Assembly (NCBI GenBank): GCA_051866595.1
Contig: JBJDXI010000023.1
Span: 1 to 18,775, forward strand
Reading direction: 5' to 3'
Length of the DNA stretch: 18,775 bases
Source of the DNA: UBA7702 sp051866595
GTDB taxonomy: Bacteria > Bacillota > Dehalobacteriia > UBA7702
Part shown: positions 1 to 6,010 of the stretch, in pieces
Layout of the letters: each line of letters opens with the position of its first letter
Numbering within the stretch: position 1 is the stretch's first letter
The notes under the pieces: generated by a model
Database searches by the model: none
What the model saw: only the letters and a program-made list of their open reading frames with translations
What the model was told of the DNA's origin: nothing
Position numbers and translations under genes: made by a program

Positions 1-131
1 TTCTATTCCTGATGATTCTCCTGCTGTTGGCGGCAATCAAAGGACTCTTCGCGCCGGAAATCCCCATCCGTTTGAAAAACCATGAAAAACGGAGGAAAGA
101 AACGGCGTCGGCGGAAGACGATACAATTTGA
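1..131 (+). CDS. C-terminal fragment of an unidentified membrane protein
   Basis: The gene enters from the left edge; codons are read from base 3 and end at a TGA at 129-131. The visible 42 residues start with a hydrophobic stretch (LFLMILLLLAAIKGLF), most likely the last transmembrane helix, followed by a basic then acidic hydrophilic tail that is probably cytoplasmic (positive-inside rule). A perfect hairpin terminator follows 20 bp later, which supports this being a genuine gene end. Nothing in the fragment identifies the family. Confidence 0.6.
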   Translation, partial: LFLMILLLLAAIKGLFAPEIPIRLKNHEKRRKETASAEDDTI

Positions 132-151
132 TCCCTTCTTTTACTCTCCAT

Positions 152-191
152 AAAAAAGAGCTGTTTCCTATTTGTGAAACAGCTCTTTTTT
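152..191. terminator. Bidirectional intrinsic terminator
   Basis: A 16-bp perfect stem (152-167 with 176-191) closes an 8-nt loop. Six A on the left arm and six T on the right arm give a U-tract for transcription in both directions. It sits between the end of the left-edge gene and the end of the convergent minus-strand gene at 238, so it can serve both. Confidence 0.9.
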
Positions 192-237
192 ATCATTGTG
201 ACGATATGGAAAGACCGTGCGGGGACAGGCGGATCTT

Positions 238-1155
238 TTATTTTTTCTTTTGGTTGGGCCGGTCTTTGTTCATGATGTCTCGATAGTGCTCCAACGCCTG
301 TTCCATCGTATGGCTGCTGGATTTCATGTGAGGGAAGGAGCGGAGAAGGTATTTTTCGCCGGAGGTGAGACGGGCGGATTTTTCTTTGAAATACTCTTTG
401 AGCTCTTCTTTTTCCGCTCGGAACTGTTCGGCCCGTTGTTCCCTGGTTTCTTTGCGTTTGGCTTTGCCGGCTTCCAGCTGTTCTTTGAGCTCCTCGCCGG
501 ATTCGGTAATGCGCTCTTTCAGCAGGTCTGCGGAGATTTCCAGCTGTTCTTTGATTCTTTCTTTCTGTTCCTCCCGCTTTTCTTTGTGCTCTTCGAGGCG
601 GAGGCGGATTTGTTCTTCTGCCTCTCTCAGTTTTTCCAGGTGGTTTTTCAGCCGGATTGTGGCGTGGACGGAGACGATGACATCGGCAATGAACAGAAGG
701 AAGAGTGCCGCCGCGATGATGAACAGCGCTGTGTCGGGAAGTCGGTGAACCAGATCTTCGATGGGCGGGTGGATCACTTCGGTGAGGACGACGCAGAGGA
801 GACCGAAAAGGACAGAGTTTAAAAGGCAGACCCGTCCGTTGATATGGAAGCGGTGTTCGGAATAATCCCACCAGCGCATATGAAAGAGTTTTTCCATGAG
901 GAAACTTGTGATGTATTCCAATATGGAAGTGAGAATCAGACCGAGGATAAAGAGGGCGGGGATGTTATCGATATAGGGTTCCAGAGATCGGAGGATGATG
1001 ACGGCACCGGCGCCGTAGATGGGACAGAGAGGGCCACGGAGAAAGCCCCGTTCGACGAAGTGCTTTTGGGGAATGGAACAGTAGACTGTTTCTGCCGCCC
1101 AGCCGAGGATGGAATAGATAATAAAATATAAGAACCAGGATGCGATGATTTCCAT
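238..1155 (-). CDS. COG4905/CmpB-like membrane protein with coiled-coil tail (putative ABC transporter permease)
   Basis: A 305-residue protein whose N-terminal half (about residues 1-165) carries five predicted transmembrane helices and motifs of the family annotated as putative ABC-transporter type IV / CmpB (PF06541, COG4905): the start IIYSILGWAAETVYCS, the RGFLRGPLCPIYG segment and WWDYS...FHINGRVCL. No biochemical role is well established for the family, and no ATPase gene lies nearby, so the name 'permease' is only a database label. Residues 168-260 are almost entirely Glu/Lys/Arg/Gln/Leu and should form a long cytoplasmic coiled coil, which I infer to be an unusual extension. A GGAGG site lies 7 nt before the ATG. 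The gene is divergent from rplU. Confidence 0.82.
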   Translation of the reverse strand: MEIIASWFLYFIIYSILGWAAETVYCSIPQKHFVERGFLRGPLCPIYGAGAVIILRSLEPYIDNIPALFILGLILTSILEYITSFLMEKLFHMRWWDYSEHRFHINGRVCLLNSVLFGLLCVVLTEVIHPPIEDLVHRLPDTALFIIAAALFLLFIADVIVSVHATIRLKNHLEKLREAEEQIRLRLEEHKEKREEQKERIKEQLEISADLLKERITESGEELKEQLEAGKAKRKETREQRAEQFRAEKEELKEYFKEKSARLTSGEKYLLRSFPHMKSSSHTMEQALEHYRDIMNKDRPNQKKK

Positions 1156-1328
1156 GAAATAACCTCCAATTTATCACAGTTTATCAAAAGCGTGTTGTCG
1201 GAACAAGGGAGAATCATGTTTGTTTTGTGAAAATACGTCTCCTTGACGCGGATTTGAGGGAGATGGGTTTTGCAGGTTTTTTTGACGGAATTTCTTTGGT
1301 GAAATCGACGAAAGAAGGGAGAAATCCC

Positions 1329-1357
1329 TTGACAAAAAGTCTTGTTTGGAGTATACT
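1329..1357 (+). promoter_or_regulatory. Sigma-A promoter of the rplU operon
   Basis: Perfect -35 TTGACA (1329-1334), a 17-bp spacer and -10 TATACT (1352-1357). Transcription would start near 1364, giving a leader of about 74 nt before rplU. This is one of the best promoter matches in the window, as expected for ribosomal protein genes. Confidence 0.88.
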
Positions 1358-1372
1358 TTGACTGTTACAACC

Positions 1373-1429
1373 GCATCTTTTATGTTTTAAGTGGATTTTC
1401 CCGCGTAAAAGAGCGAGTATTAACGGAGG
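1373..1429 (+). promoter_or_regulatory. Candidate ribosomal protein L21 leader (autoregulatory RNA)
   Basis: The rplU leader can fold a 9-bp stem (1376-1384 with 1404-1412; TCTTTTATG against CGTAAAAGA, one G-U pair) enclosing a smaller GGA/TCC hairpin, with the AACGGAGG ribosome site directly downstream. Bacillota rplU operons are known to carry an L21 leader (Rfam family L21_leader) thought to bind L21 for feedback control. Position and architecture fit, but I compared only from memory; a covariance-model search would decide. Confidence 0.45.
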
Positions 1430-1437
1430 TAAAAAAT

Positions 1438-1749
1438 ATGTACGCAATTATCGAAACCGGCGGCAAACAGTACAAAGTTGCCGTTGGCGACAAAGTCAAA
1501 GTCGAAAAGCTCGTCGTTGATGAAGGCGGCGAAGTCGTATTTGACAAAGTGATCGCCGTAAAAGGCGATGACGGTCTCAAAGCCGGCGCTCCTTACGTGG
1601 AAGGTGCGAAAGTGGTCGGCGAAGTTACCGAACAGGGCAAACACAAAAAGGTCGTTGTGGTTCATTACAAACCCAAAAAGAACATTCGCAAGAAAAACGG
1701 CCACAGACAGCCCTATACGGAAGTGCTTGTAAAAGATATCGCATTATAA
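1438..1749 (+). CDS. rplU: 50S ribosomal protein L21
   Basis: A 103-residue protein, the normal length for bL21. It begins MYAIIETGGKQYKV, the family signature, and has the basic KPKKNIRKKNGHRQPYT segment near the C-terminus that contacts 23S rRNA. The ATG at 1438 was chosen because GGAGG lies 8 nt upstream and the protein aligns from the first residue; the longer open frame upstream is leader RNA. It is first in the operon, followed after only 16 nt by rpmA. In most Bacillota a gene for the Prp protease separates the two; here there is no room for it. Confidence 0.97.
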   Translation: MYAIIETGGKQYKVAVGDKVKVEKLVVDEGGEVVFDKVIAVKGDDGLKAGAPYVEGAKVVGEVTEQGKHKKVVVVHYKPKKNIRKKNGHRQPYTEVLVKDIAL

Positions 1750-1765
1750 GGAGGTGGGATTTTAA

Positions 1766-2026
1766 ATGGCACATAAAAAGGCAGGCGGTAGTTCCAAGAA
1801 CGGTCGCGACAGTAAACCCAAAATGCTCGGTCTGAAAAGACATGACGGTCAGTTCGTAACAGCCGGTAGTATCCTCGTAAGACAGAGAGGTACCAAATTC
1901 CACCCTGGCAATAACGTCGGTCTCGGCAGAGACGATACCCTTTTTGCCAAAATGGACGGCTATGTAAGCTTTGAAACGGTAAGCCATACCCGCAAACAGG
2001 TCAGCGTTTACAGCGAACGCAATTAA
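1766..2026 (+). CDS. rpmA: 50S ribosomal protein L27 (short N-terminus)
   Basis: An 86-residue bL27 with MAHKKAGGSSKNGRDS at the N-terminus and RQRGTKFHPGNNVG in the core. The N-terminus reaches toward the peptidyl transferase centre. In many Bacillota L27 is made with about nine extra residues (ending in FF) that Prp removes; this protein starts directly with the mature Ala-His-Lys-Lys form seen in E. coli. That agrees with the absence of prp upstream. A strong AAGGAGGTG ribosome site lies 8 nt before the ATG. A terminator follows at 2081. Confidence 0.97.
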   Translation: MAHKKAGGSSKNGRDSKPKMLGLKRHDGQFVTAGSILVRQRGTKFHPGNNVGLGRDDTLFAKMDGYVSFETVSHTRKQVSVYSERN

Positions 2027-2080
2027 AGCTTTGGCTTGCTGAATGTATTTCAAGGCAGATGAATGATTGATTCGCGCTTG

Positions 2081-2111
2081 AGAACCGGAGCATAACGCTC
2101 CGGTTCTTTTT
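2081..2111 (+). terminator. Intrinsic terminator after rpmA
   Basis: An 11-bp perfect stem (2081-2091 with 2097-2107) with a 5-nt ATAAC loop, followed by a T-rich run. It separates the ribosomal protein genes from obg. I found no convincing promoter between it and obg, so partial readthrough may supply obg. Confidence 0.88.
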
Positions 2112-2236
2112 CGGTGAATGTGTTTTACCCGGAATTCCCGGGATTTTACGGAGAGAATCCGGATGAAACCGGTTGCCCGGTAATGAATGCGCTTTTGGTG
2201 TTGACTGCGATTTTCTGATATACCCAAGGAGGTTTT

Positions 2237-3508
2237 ATGTTCTACGACAGAGCGAAAGTCTATCTCAAAGCCGGTGACGGCGGAAATGGTCTTGTGTCTT
2301 TTCGCCGGGAAAAGTTTGTTCCCGAAGGGGGCCCCAACGGCGGTGACGGCGGCCGTGGCGGCAGTGTCTATCTGGTGGCTGACCATAATCTGCGCACGCT
2401 GCTTGATTTTAAGATGAAACAACACTATAAAGCGCCCCGGGGAGAAAACGGACAGAACAGCAACAAGGTGGGGAAATCCGGTAAAAATATCTATTTGAAG
2501 GTCCCTCTCGGCACTGTGGTGCGTTTCGACGGTGAAGAGGCGATTTTTGCTGATCTCATTGAGGACGGTCAGGAAGTGTGTGTGGTTCACGGCGGCCGCG
2601 GCGGCCGGGGCAACGCCCGATTTGCCTCGAACCGTGATAAAGCGCCGGAAGTGGCGGAAAAAGGGGAACCCGGTGAAGAAGCCTGGATCCGGCTGGAACT
2701 GAAAGTTCTGGCCGATGTGGGGCTGGTGGGGATGCCCAACGCGGGGAAATCCACCTTTATTTCCCGTGTTTCTTCGGCCCGTCCCAAGATTGCCGATTAT
2801 CCCTTTACGACGCTGGAACCGAATCTGGGCATTGTGAATCTCGGCGATGAGCAGACGTTTTGCATTGCCGACGTACCGGGGCTGATTGAAAACGCCCATG
2901 AAGGTGCCGGTCTCGGTCATCATTTTTTGCGCCATCTGGAACGGACGAAAGTATTGGTGCATTTAATTGATATGTCCGGTCAGGAGGGAAGAGACCCCCT
3001 GGATGATTTTGAGATTATCAGCAATGAGCTGAAAAAATATAAAGATGAACTCTGGGAAAAACCCCGGATCATTGCCGCCAATAAAATGGACTTGCCGGAA
3101 TCCGAAGAGAACCTGAAACGTCTTGAGGAACGGTACGGCGATGAATTTGAGATTTATCCCATTTCGGCGGCGGCCGGCGGCGATCTGAAGAAGATTCTTT
3201 TCCGTTGTTATGAGTTGATTCTGGCGGCGCCGAAAGTTGAAGAGAAAAAAGAAGAAGAAATCAAAGTGACCAAATTCAAGGAACGTTGTCCCTTTACCAT
3301 TCATCGTGACGACCACGGCTGGTTTATCGTGGAAGGCGACGAGGTGAAGAAGTGGATCGCCATGACGGATTTCGGTAACGAAGCGGCGGTTCAGCGTTTA
3401 CAACGCATCTTTAAGGCCATGGGTCTTGACGACGGGCTGAGAAAAGCCGGCGCCCATCACGGCGATACGGTGATCGCTTACGATCTTGAATTTGATTTTG
3501 CGGAATAA
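2237..3508 (+). CDS. obg: GTPase Obg (CgtA)
   Basis: A 423-residue Obg GTPase, involved in late 50S ribosome assembly and stress signalling. The N-terminal glycine-rich Obg domain (about 1-159) contains GDGGNG, GGPNGGDGGRGG and the GGRGGRGN turn. The G domain carries G1 GMPNAGKST (165-173), G3 DVPGL, G4 NKMD (282-285) and G5 SAAAG. The C-terminal OCT domain (about 342-423) is typical of the Bacillota type and ends in an acidic tail. The start is set by AAGGAGG, unusually close (4 nt) to the ATG. yhbY follows after 11 nt, a common Bacillota arrangement. Confidence 0.96.
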   Translation: MFYDRAKVYLKAGDGGNGLVSFRREKFVPEGGPNGGDGGRGGSVYLVADHNLRTLLDFKMKQHYKAPRGENGQNSNKVGKSGKNIYLKVPLGTVVRFDGEEAIFADLIEDGQEVCVVHGGRGGRGNARFASNRDKAPEVAEKGEPGEEAWIRLELKVLADVGLVGMPNAGKSTFISRVSSARPKIADYPFTTLEPNLGIVNLGDEQTFCIADVPGLIENAHEGAGLGHHFLRHLERTKVLVHLIDMSGQEGRDPLDDFEIISNELKKYKDELWEKPRIIAANKMDLPESEENLKRLEERYGDEFEIYPISAAAGGDLKKILFRCYELILAAPKVEEKKEEEIKVTKFKERCPFTIHRDDHGWFIVEGDEVKKWIAMTDFGNEAAVQRLQRIFKAMGLDDGLRKAGAHHGDTVIAYDLEFDFAE

Positions 3509-3519
3509 AAGGAGAAACC

Positions 3520-3810
3520 ATGTTAACGGGTAAACAAAAACGTTTTTTGAGAAGTAAGGCCATGACCATGGACGCGCTGTATCAGATCGGCAAGGACGGT
3601 CTCGGGGAGAACTTTTTTAAACAGATTGACGATGCTTTGGAAGCCAGAGAGTTAATTAAAATCAAGATTCTGAAAAACTCCGCCGAAGAAGTTCATGACG
3701 CCGGGGAAACCCTGGCGGAGGAGCTCCACGCCGAACTGGCCCAGACCATCGGTCATACCATTGTGCTTTATCGGAAATCAAAAAATAAACCGAGAATTGA
3801 GCTTCCCTGA
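3520..3810 (+). CDS. yhbY: YhbY-family CRM-domain RNA-binding protein
   Basis: A 96-residue protein that is a single CRM (CRS1/YhbY) domain. It starts MLTGKQKRFLRSKA, has the GKDGL segment corresponding to the GxxG RNA-binding loop, then LIKIKIL and ends with IVLYR. The family binds pre-50S particles and 23S rRNA. Pairing with obg immediately upstream suggests a shared role in large-subunit assembly. A GGAG site lies 5 nt before the ATG, and the 11-nt gap to obg indicates cotranscription. A terminator follows at 3889. Confidence 0.93.
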   Translation: MLTGKQKRFLRSKAMTMDALYQIGKDGLGENFFKQIDDALEARELIKIKILKNSAEEVHDAGETLAEELHAELAQTIGHTIVLYRKSKNKPRIELP

Positions 3811-3888
3811 GGTTCGGATCGTTTCTGTTCGGACATCGGTTGTTGAAAGTAAAAGATGAGGCGTACTTTGCGTATTTGAATTTATTTT

Positions 3889-3920
3889 GCCGGTACCCTT
3901 TGGGGATGATCGGCTTTTTT
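3889..3920 (+). terminator. Intrinsic terminator after yhbY
   Basis: An imperfect hairpin: GCCGGT (3889-3894) with ATCGGC (3909-3914), an internal mismatch, then CCC/GGG near the loop, followed by six T (3915-3920). Confidence 0.72.
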
Positions 3921-4015
3921 GCTTTTATGGAAACAATGATGGTTTCGTTATGATGGCGTGATGTAGAACTCTATGGGAATTCTGATGTATTGTTGATGTT
4001 TGGGGAGGTACTTTT

Positions 4016-4912
4016 GTGAAGAAACTGTCGTATCTTTGTATTTTGACGGCCGGATGCCTCTGGGGGCTTAACGGTCTGTTTTTTCGGTTTTTATCGGTGT
4101 ATGGATTCGATCAGATGCAGGTCACTTTCGTGAAAATGGTGATCGCGGCGGTGATCCTTCTGGTCGGTCTTCTGGTGAAGGATCCTTCTCTTTTTAAATT
4201 CCGCTTGAAGGATTTCTGGATTTTCCTCGGTGCCGGGTTGATCAGTATGTTGTTCTTTAACTATTGTTACTATACCTCACTGGTACATACCACGGTGGCG
4301 GTGACGGTTTCTCTTCTTTATACCGGTCCCGGCTTTGTGGTGCTGATTTCCGCCTTTCTCTTTAAGGAAAGGATCACCTTGCGCAAACTGGCGGCGTTGG
4401 TGATTATTTTTATCGGCTGTGCCTGCTCCGCCGGTCTTTTCAGCGGCGCTCAAACAGTGACGGCGGCGGGGATTTTCTGGGGACTGATGGCAGGCCTGAC
4501 CTATGGTCTGTATACGATTTTCGGACGGTTGGCCCTGAATCGGGGGTACGCGACACCGACGATTACCTTTTACGCGATTTTAGTCAGCGCTGTTGGCGCG
4601 ATTCCTTTTGTGGATATGGGATCCATCGGGACCTATATGTCGCTGCCGGCTTTTGGACTTTGCGTCGCGGTGGCTGTCTTTTCCTGTTTGCTTCCTTATG
4701 TCCTTTTTACCACCGGGATGAAAAAGCTGGAGGCCGGAGAAGCGGCGATGCTGGCGACTTCGGAACCGGTGATGGCGGCGGTGGCCAGCGCGGTCATTTT
4801 ATCGGAACCTCTGTCCGGCTTTGTGATTCTGGGTATTGCGCTGATTGTCGGCGGTATTGTTCTGATGAATATCCGGCTGAAAGGGAACGGGGCCGCAGGA
4901 AAAGAAAGCTGA
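4016..4912 (+). CDS. EamA/DMT-family transporter
   Basis: A 298-residue hydrophobic protein with about ten predicted transmembrane helices arranged as two EamA repeats (about 6-140 and 150-290). Family signatures are the N-terminal LTAGCLWGLNGLFFR, a mid-protein AGLTYGLYTIFGR opening the second repeat, and the C-terminal EAGEAAMLATSEPVMAAVAS, the conserved Glu-Pro segment. Members export metabolites, amino acids or drugs; the substrate cannot be told from sequence. The start is GTG (4016), supported by GGGGAGG 7 nt upstream. It is monocistronic, with terminators on both sides, and convergent with the corrinoid gene. Confidence 0.9.
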   Translation: MKKLSYLCILTAGCLWGLNGLFFRFLSVYGFDQMQVTFVKMVIAAVILLVGLLVKDPSLFKFRLKDFWIFLGAGLISMLFFNYCYYTSLVHTTVAVTVSLLYTGPGFVVLISAFLFKERITLRKLAALVIIFIGCACSAGLFSGAQTVTAAGIFWGLMAGLTYGLYTIFGRLALNRGYATPTITFYAILVSAVGAIPFVDMGSIGTYMSLPAFGLCVAVAVFSCLLPYVLFTTGMKKLEAGEAAMLATSEPVMAAVASAVILSEPLSGFVILGIALIVGGIVLMNIRLKGNGAAGKES

Positions 4913-4960
4913 ATGGGAGATATTTTGTTCGGCCGAAAAATATTGGTATGAAATGAAAAA

Positions 4961-5004
4961 GCCGGATGCGGCGGGGAAACCCGATCGAATCCGGCGTTCT
5001 TTTT
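4961..5004 (+). terminator. Intrinsic terminator after the DMT transporter
   Basis: A GCCGGAT/ATCCGGC outer stem (4961-4967 with 4989-4995) with an inner CGGG-GAAA-CCCG hairpin, followed by GTTCTTTTT. Confidence 0.82.
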
Positions 5005-5070
5005 GATTTGAAGCGCTGAACGATGTTTTTGGTTCGAGTTGATTTGGGATGCTGAACGATGTTTTCGGTC
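5005..5070. repeat. Imperfect 36-bp tandem duplication between convergent genes
   Basis: Two adjacent copies at 36-bp pitch (5005-5034 and 5041-5070). Each begins GATTTG and contains GCTGAACGATGTTTT, then GGT. The four bases between GATTTG and GCTG differ only by transitions (AAGC against GGAT), as does the single base before GGT. The copies lie between two terminators and do not code convincingly for protein. This may be slippage-derived filler or a remnant of a small dispersed repeat. Confidence 0.7.
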
Positions 5071-5076
5071 AAGCGC

Positions 5077-5111
5077 AAAAAAAGAGACGATCGTAAGATC
5101 GTCTCTTTTTT
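5077..5111 (-). terminator. Intrinsic terminator of the corrinoid gene (bidirectional)
   Basis: A 9-bp perfect stem (5084-5092 with 5097-5105) with a 4-nt loop, flanked by seven A on the left and six T on the right. It works for the minus-strand corrinoid gene ending at 5132 and would also stop rightward readthrough. Confidence 0.9.
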
Positions 5112-5131
5112 GTACTGTATGAAACAGTTGA

Positions 5132-5758
5132 TTATGCAAGCAAGTCTTTGCAGAGGTCGCAAGCGGTAGCAGCATCGGGAGCGAAGCCAGCAGCACCGAT
5201 TTCATCAGCGAATTCCTGGGATACAGGTGCACCACCGACGATGAGTTTGGTGTCCATGCCGTTTTCTTTGAAGAGGTCAACGGTTTCTTTCATAGCGAGC
5301 ATGGTGGTGGTGAGAAGAGCGGACATAGCGACGATCTGAGCGCCGGATTCTTTAGCAGCTTCCAAGAATTTTTCGGGAGCAACGTCGATACCAACGTTAA
5401 CAACTTCAAAACCGGTGGATTCGAGCATCATGCCAACGAGGTTTTTGCCGATGTCATGGAGGTCACCTTTAACGGTACCGAGAACGACTTTACCTTCGGA
5501 TTTCATGTCTTCGCCAGCGAGCAAGGGTTTTACGAGTTCAACGCCAGCAGCCATAGCTTTCGCAGCCATGAGAACTTCAGGAACGAACATTTCGCCAGCT
5601 TTGAATTTGGGGCCGACGATGTTCATGCCAGCGATAAGACCATCGTTAATGATGCTAGCAGGAGCTACGCCACCATCGATCAGAGCCTGGACTTCGCCAG
5701 TGACAGCACCGATGTTACCGGTTACAACGCAATTGGATACAGATTCTAATGTTGCCAT
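5132..5758 (-). CDS. Corrinoid (cobalamin-binding) methyltransferase protein, MtbC/MttC type
   Basis: A 208-residue two-domain protein. Residues 1-85 form the helical cap domain (B12-binding_2) and 89-208 the Rossmann-type B12-binding domain with the base-off/His-on motif D99-L-H101-D-I-G104 in GTVKGDLHDIGKNL, plus MSALLTTTM (145-153) and VGGAPV (174-179). Such proteins shuttle a methyl group on cobalt between a substrate-specific methyltransferase and an acceptor-side enzyme. No methyltransferase or corrinoid activase gene is in the window, so the partner is unknown. Codon use (mostly GCT for Ala, many GGT/GGC, AAC, ATC) is much more biased than in neighbours, pointing to high expression. 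AGGAGG lies 11 nt before the ATG, a rather long spacing. Confidence 0.93.
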   Translation of the reverse strand: MATLESVSNCVVTGNIGAVTGEVQALIDGGVAPASIINDGLIAGMNIVGPKFKAGEMFVPEVLMAAKAMAAGVELVKPLLAGEDMKSEGKVVLGTVKGDLHDIGKNLVGMMLESTGFEVVNVGIDVAPEKFLEAAKESGAQIVAMSALLTTTMLAMKETVDLFKENGMDTKLIVGGAPVSQEFADEIGAAGFAPDAATACDLCKDLLA

Positions 5759-5780
5759 AATTAAAAATACCTCCTAAGAT

Positions 5781-5802
5781 GTGTGTTTTTTTCTCTACAC
5801 AC
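5781..5802 (-). promoter_or_regulatory. 5' leader hairpin of the corrinoid mRNA
   Basis: In the minus-strand transcript GTGTGT (5802-5797) can pair with ACACAC (5786-5781) around a 10-nt A-rich loop, near the predicted 5' end and just upstream of the AGGAGG site. It could stabilise the mRNA. It is too small for a cobalamin riboswitch, and no B12-box sequence is visible. Confidence 0.45.
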
Positions 5803-5816
5803 TACTTTGTACTCTT

Positions 5817-5845
5817 ATTATTGCAAATTTTATCCATAAGGTAAA
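5817..5845 (-). promoter_or_regulatory. Candidate promoter of the corrinoid gene
   Basis: Read on the minus strand: -35 TTTACC (5845-5840), a 17-bp spacer and -10 AATAAT (5822-5817). The predicted start near 5810 gives a leader of about 50 nt. Confidence 0.5.
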
Positions 5846-5958
5846 GGGAAATCAGGAAAGATTATAGTTTAAAATGTTTACATGAAATGTTTGAAATTTT
5901 GTCATTTCGTTTTTTCAACATCTTTTTGTCATTTTTCGCGGAGGAGGTCAGGCAATAA

Positions 5959-5988
5959 TTGAAGGCTTTCGCATAAAGTAATTGTAAT
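5959..5988 (+). promoter_or_regulatory. Candidate promoter of the LysM gene
   Basis: -35 TTGAAG (5959-5964), an 18-bp spacer and -10 TGTAAT (5983-5988). The predicted start near 5995 leaves only about 16 nt before the ATG, enough for the AAGGA site at 5996-6000. The match is moderate; other sigma factors are not excluded. Confidence 0.4.
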
Positions 5989-6010
5989 CACGGAAAAGGA
6001 TGGTGCGTGG

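Noticed and set aside
2128..2147. CCCGG-AATTC-CCGGG palindrome before obg, considered as a second terminator or operator.
   Set aside because: The stem is only 5 bp and the following ATTTTAC is a poor T-run; a clear terminator already lies at 2081-2111.
2201..2229. TTGACT upstream of obg considered as a -35 box.
   Set aside because: At 17 bp spacing the -10 would fall on the ribosome site (CCAAGG); the AT-rich TGATATAC is only 10-12 bp away.
1625..2962. 445-codon minus-strand open frame opposite rplU, rpmA and obg.
   Set aside because: It is a shadow of three certain genes on the plus strand; composition (His/Phe/Arg-rich) is typical of antisense frames in this genome.
5759..5860. Cobalamin riboswitch before the corrinoid gene.
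   Set aside because: The leader is only about 50 nt and no B12-box-like sequence is visible; only a small hairpin is present.
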